15,183 nt of DNA from JASEHD01 sp964471945 (GCA_964471945.1 CAYYIJ010000060.1:1-15183), one strand, 5' to 3'. Numbered from the stretch's first letter, positions 7,600-15,168 are shown. Notes: generated by a model from the sequence alone, not told the origin. A program made the numbers and translations.

Positions 7600-7923
7600 T
7601 CACTTAAAATATATATCCTTAATGATTTCTTGTTTCATTTCTTTGTTTATTTTTTCAATAATTCCACGTTTCAAAAATAATAATTCATTTCGCCACGTCG
7701 GATGTTTTACTCGAACAATTAATTTCCCATCATGAATACTTTCGGCTGATGTAACTTCTGCAATTTGTCTACCTACTATTCGGCACCAAAGATCAATAAT
7801 CTCATATTCTCTAATTCTTGATCCCAACCCTAAATCGTTTATCACTTTACCAACGATATCGGATATCGGCTTCGGTGTCGATTTACGGTACCTATCTGCT
7901 CTCTTGCCTGAGTATCTTACCAT
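7600..7923 (-). CDS. dciA: DUF721/DciA family protein, predicted replicative helicase operator
   Basis: The 107-residue product, from the ATG at 7923, has the DUF721 pattern: a basic N-terminus (VRYSGKRADRYRK), a PKPISDIVGKVINDLGL helix, EIIDLWCRIVG, DGKLIVRVKHPTWRNELLFLK, and a Lys-rich C-terminus. DUF721 proteins (DciA) are known to assist loading or activity of the DnaB helicase in bacteria that lack DnaC/DnaI-type loaders. A start 45 bases upstream (7968) is also open, but the extra residues MKYLRAAVIKFFILT are hydrophobic and unlike the family, and they would increase the overlap with recF from 32 to 77 bases. Its place between recF and gyrB is typical for the family in several phyla. 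Confidence 0.8.
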   Translation of the reverse strand: MVRYSGKRADRYRKSTPKPISDIVGKVINDLGLGSRIREYEIIDLWCRIVGRQIAEVTSAESIHDGKLIVRVKHPTWRNELLFLKRGIIEKINKEMKQEIIKDIYFK

Positions 7924-9031
7924 TGTTAATATAAAAAATTTTATGACCGCAGCCCTCAAATATTTCATGTGAAAGCATATATGAGCTTGTGGTTGTGATA
8001 AAGGTTTGGCTCAATGTACTAACAAATTTTAGCAGTTGCTCAGATCGAGTATTGTCTAACTCGCTGAAGATATCATCAAGTAATAAGATCGGTGTTTCTC
8101 GGCAGCATTCTTTTAAGTAGAAAAACTCTCCTAACTTTAAAGCAACTAAGAACGTTTTATGCTGCCCCTGCGATGCAAATTTACGTATGTCCATTCCGTT
8201 AATTTTCAATATCAATTCATCTCTATGCGGACCTACGAGTGTTGTTCCCAACCGTTTTTCGTTTTCATTCTCATCTTTCAATTTTTCATGAAACCTTTCT
8301 CGGATTTTAGCTTCACTGTTAATATCTTCGTTTTCGATAACAGTAACATACTCAATTGTTGGTTTTTCTACATTTTTGACAATACTATCGTAAGCATTCC
8401 GAAGGTGAGGATTGAATACGTCCACAAATTTTTTTCGCTGGAGAATTAAATAACTTCCCTGGTTGACTAGTTGCTCTGTCCATGGCGCCAATATTAGTTG
8501 ATCTGCCCTTCCTGAGATTTTTCCAGTTAAAAGAATTCTGTTACGTTGTTTGAGAATGTGCTTATATTTCAACAATCTTTGAAAATAATTTAAGTTAGAT
8601 TGGGAGAGAATAATATCAATAAATTTCCTTCTTTCCTGTGGTCCACTGTTTGTAATTGGTAAATGATCAGGCGAACAGATAACAACCGGAAAATTCCCAA
8701 TAACAGACGTCAATGGTTGAGTCGGTTGTCTATTGATAAAAAAGCATTTTTCGCGTTGTTCGCTCGAGTATGCTACTCTAACTAAAACTTCTCTTTCATT
8801 ATCGTTTACAAAGTTTCCTTCGATCTCAAATAACGAGCTGTTAAAACTTAAAGAGTTTAGGTCGTTTGAAGCATAAAAACTTTTCGTCAAACAAAGAAAT
8901 GATATACCTTCAATAACATTTGTTTTGCCTTGACCATTATCCCCAAAAAGAATATTTGCCTTATTATTAAACTCGAACGATGAATCAGAATGATTTCTGA
9001 AATTTATCAATCTTAGTTTTGTAAGATACAT
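7892..9031 (-). CDS. recF: DNA replication and repair protein RecF
   Basis: SMC-like ABC-type ATPase that, with RecO/RecR, helps load RecA at single-stranded gaps. Of 379 residues, the Walker A is GDNGQGKT (30-37), the ABC signature FASQGQHKT (285-293), Walker B ILLLDD (315-320) and the D-loop SELD (323-326). VGPHRDEL (266-273) and PDHLPITNSGPQERRKFID (121-139) are further RecF-conserved stretches. The usual length is about 360-380. The start is 13 bases after the dnaN stop with no visible Shine-Dalgarno, so translation may depend on reinitiation or an A/T-rich leader. The 3' end overlaps dciA. Confidence 0.95.
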   Translation of the reverse strand: MYLTKLRLINFRNHSDSSFEFNNKANILFGDNGQGKTNVIEGISFLCLTKSFYASNDLNSLSFNSSLFEIEGNFVNDNEREVLVRVAYSSEQREKCFFINRQPTQPLTSVIGNFPVVICSPDHLPITNSGPQERRKFIDIILSQSNLNYFQRLLKYKHILKQRNRILLTGKISGRADQLILAPWTEQLVNQGSYLILQRKKFVDVFNPHLRNAYDSIVKNVEKPTIEYVTVIENEDINSEAKIRERFHEKLKDENENEKRLGTTLVGPHRDELILKINGMDIRKFASQGQHKTFLVALKLGEFFYLKECCRETPILLLDDIFSELDNTRSEQLLKFVSTLSQTFITTTSSYMLSHEIFEGCGHKIFYINNGKILRQESR

Positions 9032-9044
9032 TTAAACATGGATG

Positions 9045-10160
9045 TCAAACATTAAGCCGTACAGGCATAACTAGCATTATAAGGTTTTCATTTTCCAGTT
9101 GCTTGACTGGTTGAATGGTAACTGCTCTTGAAGGTGTACTGAATTTGAATATTACCTCATCTGTGTCAATATGTGAGAGAACGTCAATAATGTACATTGA
9201 ATTGAACCCTATTTCCATCTCATTTGATGAATAATCACATGTTAGCGTTTCACGTGCTTCACTGCCAAAATCTATGTCTTCAGCCGAAACAGTGATATTA
9301 TTCTTTCTTATTGAAAAACGAACTTGATGTGTTGTTGAGCTTGCATACAGCGCTGTTCGCCTAACTGATGATAATAATTGATTTTTATCTACTGTTAGAA
9401 CTTTATCATTATCAATTGGTATCACACTTTCATAATTAGGATATTTTTCTTCTATCATTCGTGATATTAAAACTATATCTCCGAATGTAAACATTGTATG
9501 ATTCTCGTTGAAAGCAATGTTACTTGTTGTATCGTTCACCGATTTTAAAACAAGGTTTAATGCTTTCGCAGGTATTATAACCTCACGATCAAATTTAATA
9601 TCAGAATAATTCGAAATAATTAATCGCACTAGTCGGTGTCCGTCTGTTGCAGCAACCCTTAATTCACTATTCTTCAATTGAAAAATTGTTCCCATCATTG
9701 CGGGCCGAAGCTCATCATTACTTACGGCAAAAATTGTTTTACCAATTATCCTTCTTAAAATTTCATTATCAATTGATAACTCATCAAGACCCTTGAAAGA
9801 TGGCAATGATGGATAATTATCACTTGATTCACCTGTTAGCTTGTACTCGCCGTTGCTTGTTAACATAACTATCTTATTATTATCAGTATTTGCAATAAAA
9901 TCAATATTTAAACTTGGGAGAGTTCTAACTGTTTCAAATAAACGCTTAGCCGGAATAGCAATCATTCCGTCTTCTGAACCCTTAACTTTTATAGATACTG
10001 TCATTGATGTGTTGAGATCGGTTGCAGTTATTTTTAATTCATCGTTCGTAAGTTGAAAAAGAAAATTCTCAAGTATTGGCAATGTAGTTTTAGAGGGAAT
10101 TACACCTCCAATATTGCCAAGTACTTTTTGAAGTTCTGTACTTGTTGATGAAAATTTCAT
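9045..10160 (-). CDS. dnaN: DNA polymerase III sliding clamp (beta subunit)
   Basis: The ring-shaped clamp that tethers DNA polymerase III and serves as hub for replication and repair proteins. 371 residues, standard for three-subdomain beta. Recognisable stretches are TTLPILENFLFQ (25-36), the conserved SSDNYPSLP (112-120), TDGHRLVRL (172-180), EEKYPNYESVIP in the third subdomain, and the C-terminal MPVRL, part of the peptide-binding pocket. The start is set by a clear Shine-Dalgarno GAGGAAA (10166-10172), 5 bases before the ATG. It is the first gene of the compact minus-strand operon. dnaA, normally just upstream, is 338 bases away. Confidence 0.96.
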   Translation of the reverse strand: MKFSSTSTELQKVLGNIGGVIPSKTTLPILENFLFQLTNDELKITATDLNTSMTVSIKVKGSEDGMIAIPAKRLFETVRTLPSLNIDFIANTDNNKIVMLTSNGEYKLTGESSDNYPSLPSFKGLDELSIDNEILRRIIGKTIFAVSNDELRPAMMGTIFQLKNSELRVAATDGHRLVRLIISNYSDIKFDREVIIPAKALNLVLKSVNDTTSNIAFNENHTMFTFGDIVLISRMIEEKYPNYESVIPIDNDKVLTVDKNQLLSSVRRTALYASSTTHQVRFSIRKNNITVSAEDIDFGSEARETLTCDYSSNEMEIGFNSMYIIDVLSHIDTDEVIFKFSTPSRAVTIQPVKQLENENLIMLVMPVRLNV

Positions 10161-10498
10161 TGTTATTTCCTCGATTTATATGTTTAAGATGATGAATAGG
10201 TGTTTAAAAATTTACAAAAAATTCGGCAATTTTCAAAGCTTTACAAAGTCCTATAATTAATATATAAGATATATATAAGTAATAATAATAATAATAAAGA
10301 TGGTTAATATGTTTATATCTAAAATTATTCCTGAAAGTGGCTCAAAATCCATGATTATTACAAAAATATTCGTGTATAAGTTTGTAAATAAAATTCAGTA
10401 ATAATAACATCAAAACAAATAGAATTGTTATTTAACAATAACAGTGCATATTTCAACAATTAATAAACAGAAAACAGCAAGATATTAACAAGCTAAAT
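10161..10498. other. AT-rich spacer between dnaN and dnaA
   Basis: No gene is seen here. It holds the dnaN Shine-Dalgarno (10166-10172), a weak minus-strand promoter candidate TTGAAA (10236-10231) / 16 / TAAATT (10214-10209), a perfect (TAA)6 array (10280-10297) beside TATATAAG repeats, a shorter (TAA)3 at 10399-10407, a small inverted repeat GTTATT/AATAAC near 10427-10442, and DnaA-box-like words ATTTCAACA (10450-10458) and ATATTAACA (10481-10489). I see no terminator for dnaA, so read-through into dnaN is possible. Confidence 0.6.
10280..10297 (+). repeat. (TAA)6 trinucleotide array
   Basis: Six perfect TAA units, preceded by TATATAAG. Read 5'-3' this has the 5'-TAA/TAG-3' form of DnaA-trio elements described for basal bacterial origins; simple-sequence slippage is the plain alternative. 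Confidence 0.85.
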
Positions 10499-11971
10499 TT
10501 ATACAGCTCTCTCTAATTTCATTCGTAAATCTTTAACAATAGATTTAAATTTTGGATCCGTAGATATCAAATCTTCAACTGTTTGATAAGCATGAATGAC
10601 AGTACTATGATCACGACCACCAAAGTGTAAACCAATTGTTTTTAGAGAGGAACTTGTTAATACTTTGGCAAGATACATTGCAATTTGGCGAGCGACAGCA
10701 ACTTCTTGTTTACGTGTTTTAGCTCGAAGAAGATCTTCCGGTACTTTAAGATAATCTGAAACTATACTTTGAATTTCTTGAATAGTAACATATGGACGAA
10801 TATTACCAATTACAGATTGAACTACATCTTGTACAAGCTGCATAGTTATCTCTTTGTGTTCGAGAGATGCTCGCGCTAAAAGACTTATAAGGCACCCCTC
10901 TAGCTCGCGGATATTTGTGGTAACATTCGATGCTATAAATTCTACAATATTATGTGATAAGTCGATTCTACTGTCACTACATTTTTTCTGAAGAATGGCA
11001 ATTCGTGTTTCAAGATCAGGCGGTTGAATGTCTGCAGTTAACCCCCATTGAAATCGTGAGATAAGGCGTTCATTCAAACCCTTAAGATCTTTAGGCGGTT
11101 TGTCGGAAGATAAAATTATCTGTTTACCAGATTGATATAAAGTGTTAAAAGTATGGAAAAAAACGTCCTGGGTTTTTTCCTTCCCTGCAAAAAACTGAAT
11201 ATCATCTACTATCAAAATGTCAAGACTCCGATAATGGTTCGAAAAATCTGAAACAGAGTCTTTCTGGATTGATTCAACAAAATCCACAGTAAATTTTTCA
11301 CTTGAAACATAAAGAATTTTTTTTGATTTACCTGATTGAATCACATGATTTCCAACGGCATGAACAAGATGTGTTTTTCCTAATCCAACTCCCCCATAGA
11401 TAACTAAAGGATTAAATGATGTGCCGCCCGGACTGTTTGCTACGGCAAGGGCGGCTGCTCGAGCGAACTGATTATTTTCTCCCTTTATATAATTTTCGAA
11501 AGTATATCGTGGATTTAGAAAATGTGACACCGTTCTTTTAGTATTTTGAGAAGTTACATCTGATTTTAGTTGATACGTATTAGAATTTTTATTATCCGCT
11601 TGACCATAGAAAGGATCATCCTGACTGACAGGTATAGAATCTCGTTCTTCTGGTTTTATAATATAAGTTAACTCTACGTTTGTACCGACAACATGGGTAA
11701 TAGCTTCTATGAGCAATGAATAATGATGTTCTTCTAACCAATCTAGGAAGAATTGGCTAGGTATCTGTATTGTAAAAATTCCTTTTTCGAATTGAATTGG
11801 TATAATCGGTTCGAACCAAGCTTTATAACTTTGGCTGTTTACTCTACCGCGAAATATTTGCAGACATTCACCCCATATGTTTTCAGCAATTGTATTTGAT
11901 TGATGAGGGGTTATATTATCTCTTGATTCTAAGGTATCAAGAACTATTTTATTTGAGCTAAAATTTTCCAT
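10499..11971 (-). CDS. dnaA: chromosomal replication initiator protein DnaA
   Basis: AAA+ initiator that binds DnaA boxes and opens the origin. 490 residues. Domain I (about 28-105) has the family WGECLQIFRGRVNSQSYKAW pattern. A variable, Asn/Ser/Gln-rich domain II spans about 106-150. Domain III has Walker A GGVGLGKT (193-200), Walker B ILIVDD (252-257), ERLISRF with the arginine finger R306, and sensor-II NIRELEG (353-359). Domain IV (about 395-490) has the box-reading signature GGRDHSTV (451-458), so it should bind TTATCCACA-like boxes. The start at 11971 has no good ribosome site; a candidate promoter with two ATGTTAACAA repeats lies just upstream, consistent with self-regulation. It diverges from rpmH across the oriC gap. 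Confidence 0.97.
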   Translation of the reverse strand: MENFSSNKIVLDTLESRDNITPHQSNTIAENIWGECLQIFRGRVNSQSYKAWFEPIIPIQFEKGIFTIQIPSQFFLDWLEEHHYSLLIEAITHVVGTNVELTYIIKPEERDSIPVSQDDPFYGQADNKNSNTYQLKSDVTSQNTKRTVSHFLNPRYTFENYIKGENNQFARAAALAVANSPGGTSFNPLVIYGGVGLGKTHLVHAVGNHVIQSGKSKKILYVSSEKFTVDFVESIQKDSVSDFSNHYRSLDILIVDDIQFFAGKEKTQDVFFHTFNTLYQSGKQIILSSDKPPKDLKGLNERLISRFQWGLTADIQPPDLETRIAILQKKCSDSRIDLSHNIVEFIASNVTTNIRELEGCLISLLARASLEHKEITMQLVQDVVQSVIGNIRPYVTIQEIQSIVSDYLKVPEDLLRAKTRKQEVAVARQIAMYLAKVLTSSSLKTIGLHFGGRDHSTVIHAYQTVEDLISTDPKFKSIVKDLRMKLERAV

Positions 11972-11991
11972 AATTCATTTAAATATAATAA

Positions 11992-12021
11992 GTTATAAGC
12001 TTTTCAACACAATGTTAACAA
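11992..12021 (-). promoter_or_regulatory. candidate dnaA promoter
   Basis: On the minus strand TTGTTA (12021-12016), an 18-base spacer and TATAAC (11997-11992) would start transcription near 11985, about 14 bases before the ATG. The -35 lies inside one of the two ATGTTAACAA repeats, so a repeat-binding protein, possibly DnaA itself, could control it. Confidence 0.4.
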
Positions 12022-12033
12022 AAATGTTAACAA
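12011..12033. repeat. tandem AATGTTAACAA repeat, possible DnaA or regulator sites
   Basis: AATGTTAACAA occurs twice (12011-12021 and 12023-12033), 12 bases apart, so both copies face nearly the same side of the helix. Each has a palindromic core TGTTAACA. Read on the minus strand TTGTTAACA is close to the TTATNAACA-type words elsewhere in the gap. Confidence 0.7.
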
Positions 12034-12204
12034 ATCATTGAATCTTTATTTATTACAATAATTTTTTTAATCTCTGAATAGTTAACTCTATCGTTAGAAA
12101 TCAATTGGATTATTAGAACTTCATGATGACTTATTAACAAATTGCTTTAAGAGTAAAACCTACAAAAAGAGATAAAAAACCATCAATTAATAACGATAAC
12201 AAAA

Positions 12205-12224
12205 ATCTCCACAAGTTATCAACA
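12205..12224 (+). promoter_or_regulatory. candidate DnaA-box pair
   Basis: ATCTCCACA (two mismatches) and TTATCAACA (one mismatch to TTATCCACA) lie in the same direction, 11 bases apart, about one helical turn. This is the best box-like cluster in the gap. Confidence 0.45.
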
Positions 12225-12304
12225 ATTTCATTTGAGACAATCAATTAGTATAGTATACAAAGTTTATTTTACGATGGCAAGTAAAATTTTATTTAGAATA
12301 AAGC

Positions 12305-12333
12305 TTGTTTTAGTGTTGCCTTTTTTATATATT
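12305..12333 (+). promoter_or_regulatory. candidate promoter of the rpmH operon
   Basis: TTGTTT (12305-12310), a 17-base spacer and TATATT (12328-12333) suit a sigma-70-type promoter starting near 12340. The resulting leader, about 80 bases, would contain the hairpin terminator before rpmH. Confidence 0.4.
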
Positions 12334-12363
12334 TATCACAATTATAAATTGTTGCACATCTTT

Positions 12364-12393
12364 GAGGATTGTTATAAACAATCCTCTTTTTTT
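12364..12393 (+). terminator. strong intrinsic terminator between oriC and rpmH
   Basis: GAGGATTGTT (12364-12373), a 3-base loop, and the perfect complement AACAATCCTC (12377-12386) form a 10-bp stem followed by seven T (12387-12393). It works only in the plus direction. It ends 27 bases before the rpmH start, so it either ends a short transcript or acts as an attenuator in the rpmH leader. A smaller hairpin ACAATT/AATTGT (12338-12352) precedes it. Confidence 0.75.
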
Positions 12394-12420
12394 CCAAAAT
12401 GATTAAAAGAAAGCAATTTT

Positions 12421-12567
12421 ATGAAACGAACATTTCAACCAAGTAACCGGAAAAGAAAGAATAAACATGGTTTTAGAGCTAGAATGAAATCAAAAGATGG
12501 TCGAAAAATAATTTCACGCCGACGTACGAAGGGCCGACATAAATTAACTGTTAGCGACGAAGGTTAA
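12421..12567 (+). CDS. rpmH: 50S ribosomal protein L34
   Basis: 48 residues, highly basic. The start MKRTFQPSNRKRKNKHGFR is the L34 hallmark (family consensus MKRTYQPSxxKRxRxHGFR), followed by RMKSKDGRKIISRRRTKGR. L34 is a small protein of the large ribosomal subunit. Family members are usually 44-50 residues; the C-terminal KLTVSDEG is slightly longer than the minimal form. The only upstream Shine-Dalgarno-like sequence is AAAAGAAAG, about 7 bases before the ATG. It is first gene of the plus-strand unit, 16 bases before rnpA, the usual pairing. Confidence 0.96.
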   Translation: MKRTFQPSNRKRKNKHGFRARMKSKDGRKIISRRRTKGRHKLTVSDEG

Positions 12568-12583
12568 ACTATCGATTGTAAGC

Positions 12584-12988
12584 GTGGACAGAACCCTTAA
12601 ACGAACAGAAATATTAAGAGGAAGAAAAAATTTTGATTTTATCTTGAGGAACGGTAAAAAGATTGAAGGTAAACTCATACGATGCTATACTACAAGAGAA
12701 CTTCCGATAAATAAAACAAGTGATGCAGTTCTTTTCGGCGTTTTAATTCCGAGCAGCATTTCTCGCGCAGTAGATAGGAACCGCATAAAAAGATTGATTC
12801 GAGAATCTTATCGAACAAACAAAGCAATTGTAGGTGTAACCATTAAAAATCCAGCTTGTTGTGCAGCACTTCTTTTTATCTATAATCAAAAAAATGTTCC
12901 CTATAAGAAGAGTCTTAAATTTAGCCAGATTGAAGAGGATATGGTAAAAATATTAAACATTGTTTCCAGAATGGATGTTCTTAATTAA
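12584..12988 (+). CDS. rnpA: ribonuclease P protein component
   Basis: The protein cofactor that helps the RNase P RNA bind precursor tRNA and trim its 5' leader. 134 residues. The signature RNRIKRLIRE (65-74) matches the RNR motif, and the N-terminal LKRTEILRGRKNFDFILRNGKK is typical of the family, including the Phe residues of the substrate cleft. The start is GTG at 12584, 16 bases after rpmH; no strong ribosome site is seen, so it may depend on coupling. The 3' end overlaps yidD by 14 bases. Confidence 0.93.
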   Translation: MDRTLKRTEILRGRKNFDFILRNGKKIEGKLIRCYTTRELPINKTSDAVLFGVLIPSSISRAVDRNRIKRLIRESYRTNKAIVGVTIKNPACCAALLFIYNQKNVPYKKSLKFSQIEEDMVKILNIVSRMDVLN

Positions 12989-13196
12989 GCACATAATAAT
13001 CTTATTTATTCGTTTTTACAAAACCATAATTTCTTCATTTCTTCCTCCGAACACATGTAGATTTTACCCGACGTGTTCTTCTTTTGCGCTTGATGCGATT
13101 CTCAAACATGGGGCCATAAAGGGATCTATGATGTCCATAAGAAGGATATTTAGATGTAACCCATTTCATCCAGGAGGATACGATCCTGTACCCTAA
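12975..13196 (+). CDS. yidD: membrane protein insertion efficiency factor YidD
   Basis: 73 residues from ATG 12975. The family core is complete: an N-terminal amphipathic/hydrophobic stretch (HIIILFIRFYKTIIS), CRFYPTCSSFALDAI with its two cysteines, HGAIKGSMMSIRRIFRCNPFHPGG, and the end YDPVP. YidD is thought to sit at the inner membrane and assist YidC-dependent insertion. A TTG at 12960 would add five residues (MFPEW), but the ATG gives the normal N-terminus. It lies between rnpA and yidC as in most bacteria. Confidence 0.93.
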   Translation: MFLIKHIIILFIRFYKTIISSFLPPNTCRFYPTCSSFALDAILKHGAIKGSMMSIRRIFRCNPFHPGGYDPVP

Positions 13197-13228
13197 TAAT
13201 TTGCTTAACTAATTATAAAAAAAACTAT

Positions 13229-15037
13229 ATGGATAAAAATGTAATCATCGGATTCATACTAATCGGTCTCGTACTTATGGTATGGATGTGGTTAAATGCG
13301 CCTCAGCCAAACACCCTACAGAACCTTCAAGATACACTTTCAACACAACAAAAAAGAAATACCATAGACTCAATAAATGAAAAAAAGAATCTCGATTATA
13401 TAACAAGAAAAATTGAAACAGGAAGCCAAGATACGCTCGGCAAATATTTTTCTCATCTAATAAAAGGTGAAAAGAAAATAATAGTTATTGAAACAAAAAA
13501 TTACCGTGCCGAACTTTCAACAAATGGAGCCGCTATAAAATCATGGGTGTTGAACAAATATTTAACATGGGACAAGCACCCAATCGATTTGATCAATTCA
13601 CCTGAATCGGGTGAATTCCACCTCATTTTTTTTACAGCCGATGGTAAAGTTATTAACACGAAAGATTTGGTATTTGAAGTTAACAAAACAACAAAGCGAT
13701 TAAATAATTTAACGGAGGGCGACTCAACAAAGATCGAGTTTGTATTAAATGTAGGTCCGAATAGTCGTATTCTTAAAACGTTTATTTTCTATGGTGACCT
13801 ATATTCGTGTGATATTTCCTATCGTTTTGAAGGAATGGAGAGAATTATTTCAAACTTTGCATATCAGGTAACATGGGAGTCTGGTGTTAGATATGTTGAA
13901 CACAACAGCGTAGATGAGTCGAATTCAGCTAAAACATTTGCATTTGTTGGTGGAGAATTAGCCGAATTGGATGCTACTAATTTTAATGAAGTGGTAAAAG
14001 ACAGTAATATTTCAGGACGAGTTACTTGGATAGCGACAAGAAATAAATATTTTACCGTTGCAATTGTTCCACGTGGGAAAGAAAGTAAACGTGCATATCT
14101 TGAGGGTAGCAGAGAGCGTTTACCGGACGAAGGCGTTAAAGAGAACTACAATATGGCGCTGGAAATGCCCTTCATGGGTAATTCGGTTGAATCAGATCGT
14201 TTTACCGTGTATCTTGGACCGATCGATATTGATATAATTAAAGAATATAAAATTGAACTTGATAAAATAATGAGTCTCGGGGCTGCCTGGATCATACGGC
14301 CGATCTCAGAATATATAATAATACCACTGTTTAAATTTTTAAGAATGTTCATTCCAAATTATGGAGTAGTACTCATTGTATTTTCGATTATCATCAAGAT
14401 TGTTTTGCATCCACTAACGAAGACCAGTATGAAATCTATGCAGAGAATGCAAGCACTTCAACCGATGATGACGGAGATACGCGAGAAGTATAAAGACGAT
14501 CCACAGAAAATGAATCAGCAAGTTATGAGATTGTATAAAGAATACGGTGTTAATCCCGCGGGAGGTTGTTTACCGTTGCTGTTACAATTACCGATACTAT
14601 ATGCCCTGTGGACGGTTTTTAGTTCAGCTATAGAGCTTCGTCAAGCGTCGTTTGTATGGTGGATAAACGATCTCTCTATTCCTGATGTGATAGCTAAATT
14701 GCCATTCAGATTACCAATCTTCAACATAAACGAGATAAGCGGCCTTGCGCTGCTAATGGGCATCACTATGTTCATACAGCAAAAAATGACAATAAAAGAT
14801 CCTCGACAAAAAATGATGATATGGATGATGCCCATATTAATGACTCTCATGTTTAACGCGTTCCCATCGGGACTTAATTTGTATTACTTTATTTTCAATC
14901 TTCTTGCTATCGCACAACAAGCTTTGATGAATAAAAAACACAAAGGGGAACCGCTACGTAAAGTTGAACAGAAGAAATCATCAGGAGGTTGGATTGCAAA
15001 GATTGCGAAAGACCTTCCAACAAAACATAAGCGTTAA
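13229..15037 (+). CDS. yidC: membrane protein insertase YidC
   Basis: 602 residues. Inserts and folds inner-membrane proteins, alone or with SecYEG. Residues 5-22 form the first membrane helix (VIIGFILIGLVLMVWMWL), followed by a Gln/Asn/Lys linker and a large periplasmic beta domain (about 85-335). The conserved insertase core starts near 350: YGVVLIVFSIIIKIVLHPLT (378-397), a cytoplasmic helical hairpin with MQALQPMMTEIREKYKDDP, NPAGGCLPLLLQLPILYALW (442-461), and further helices near 503-516 and 530-567. The groove charge is Lys (K390) where E. coli has Arg366. The tail is basic (KKHKGEPLRKVEQKK). This is the long, Gram-negative type. The ATG is 32 bases after yidD with no clear ribosome site. 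Confidence 0.96.
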   Translation: MDKNVIIGFILIGLVLMVWMWLNAPQPNTLQNLQDTLSTQQKRNTIDSINEKKNLDYITRKIETGSQDTLGKYFSHLIKGEKKIIVIETKNYRAELSTNGAAIKSWVLNKYLTWDKHPIDLINSPESGEFHLIFFTADGKVINTKDLVFEVNKTTKRLNNLTEGDSTKIEFVLNVGPNSRILKTFIFYGDLYSCDISYRFEGMERIISNFAYQVTWESGVRYVEHNSVDESNSAKTFAFVGGELAELDATNFNEVVKDSNISGRVTWIATRNKYFTVAIVPRGKESKRAYLEGSRERLPDEGVKENYNMALEMPFMGNSVESDRFTVYLGPIDIDIIKEYKIELDKIMSLGAAWIIRPISEYIIIPLFKFLRMFIPNYGVVLIVFSIIIKIVLHPLTKTSMKSMQRMQALQPMMTEIREKYKDDPQKMNQQVMRLYKEYGVNPAGGCLPLLLQLPILYALWTVFSSAIELRQASFVWWINDLSIPDVIAKLPFRLPIFNINEISGLALLMGITMFIQQKMTIKDPRQKMMIWMMPILMTLMFNAFPSGLNLYYFIFNLLAIAQQALMNKKHKGEPLRKVEQKKSSGGWIAKIAKDLPTKHKR

Positions 15038-15047
15038 AAGAAATAAA

Positions 15048-15168
15048 AGAGACTTCTGAAATATTATAAAACCATACCCATCATTCCGAACTTGTTTCGG
15101 AATCTAAGCGATTTTAGACCCTGAAATGAATTCAGGGTGACCCTTTCGGTGATTTTTCAGAAGTCTCT
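15048..15168. repeat. nested inverted-repeat element, REP/MITE-like
   Basis: The outer arms AGAGACTTCTGAAA (15048-15061) and TTTCAGAAGTCTCT (15155-15168) are perfect 14-base inverted complements. Inside are ATTCCGAA/TTCGGAAT (15083-15090 with 15096-15103), TCTAA/TTAGA (15103-15107 with 15114-15118) and CCCTGAA/TTCAGGG (15119-15125 with 15131-15137). The outer stem plus three inner stems give a clover-leaf shape. It has no ORF. It could be a dispersed repeat, and on the minus strand the outer stem is followed by TTTTATTTCTTTT, so it could end transcripts arriving from the right. No clear target duplication is visible. Confidence 0.7.

Larger units (their letters stand above)
11972..12420. other. 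probable chromosomal replication origin (oriC)
   Basis: Gene-free, strongly AT-rich gap between divergent dnaA and rpmH, the classic position of oriC. DnaA-box-like words on the plus strand differ from TTATNCACA by one base: TTTTCAACA (12001-12009), TTATTAACA (12131-12139) and TTATCAACA (12216-12224). A weaker ATCTCCACA (12205-12213) precedes the last by 11 bases. Runs such as 12044-12072 and 12323-12350 could serve as the unwinding region. The gap also holds both divergent promoter candidates and a terminator. No perfect TTATCCACA is present. The position is strongly supported; the individual boxes are inferred. Confidence 0.75.

Noticed and set aside
7924..7968. Longer start for DUF721/DciA at ATG 7968
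   Set aside because: The extra 15 residues are hydrophobic and not family-like, and they would lie entirely inside recF.
9001..9060. Possible extra ORF in the recF-dnaN junction
   Set aside because: Only 13 bases separate the genes; this is operon spacing, not a gene.
10161..10498. tRNA or small RNA gene in the dnaN-dnaA spacer
   Set aside because: No clover-leaf arms or conserved T-loop word, and no terminator-like hairpin with a U-tract.
12960..12974. TTG start for yidD at 12960
   Set aside because: The ATG at 12975 gives the normal YidD N-terminus; the extra five residues are not family-like.
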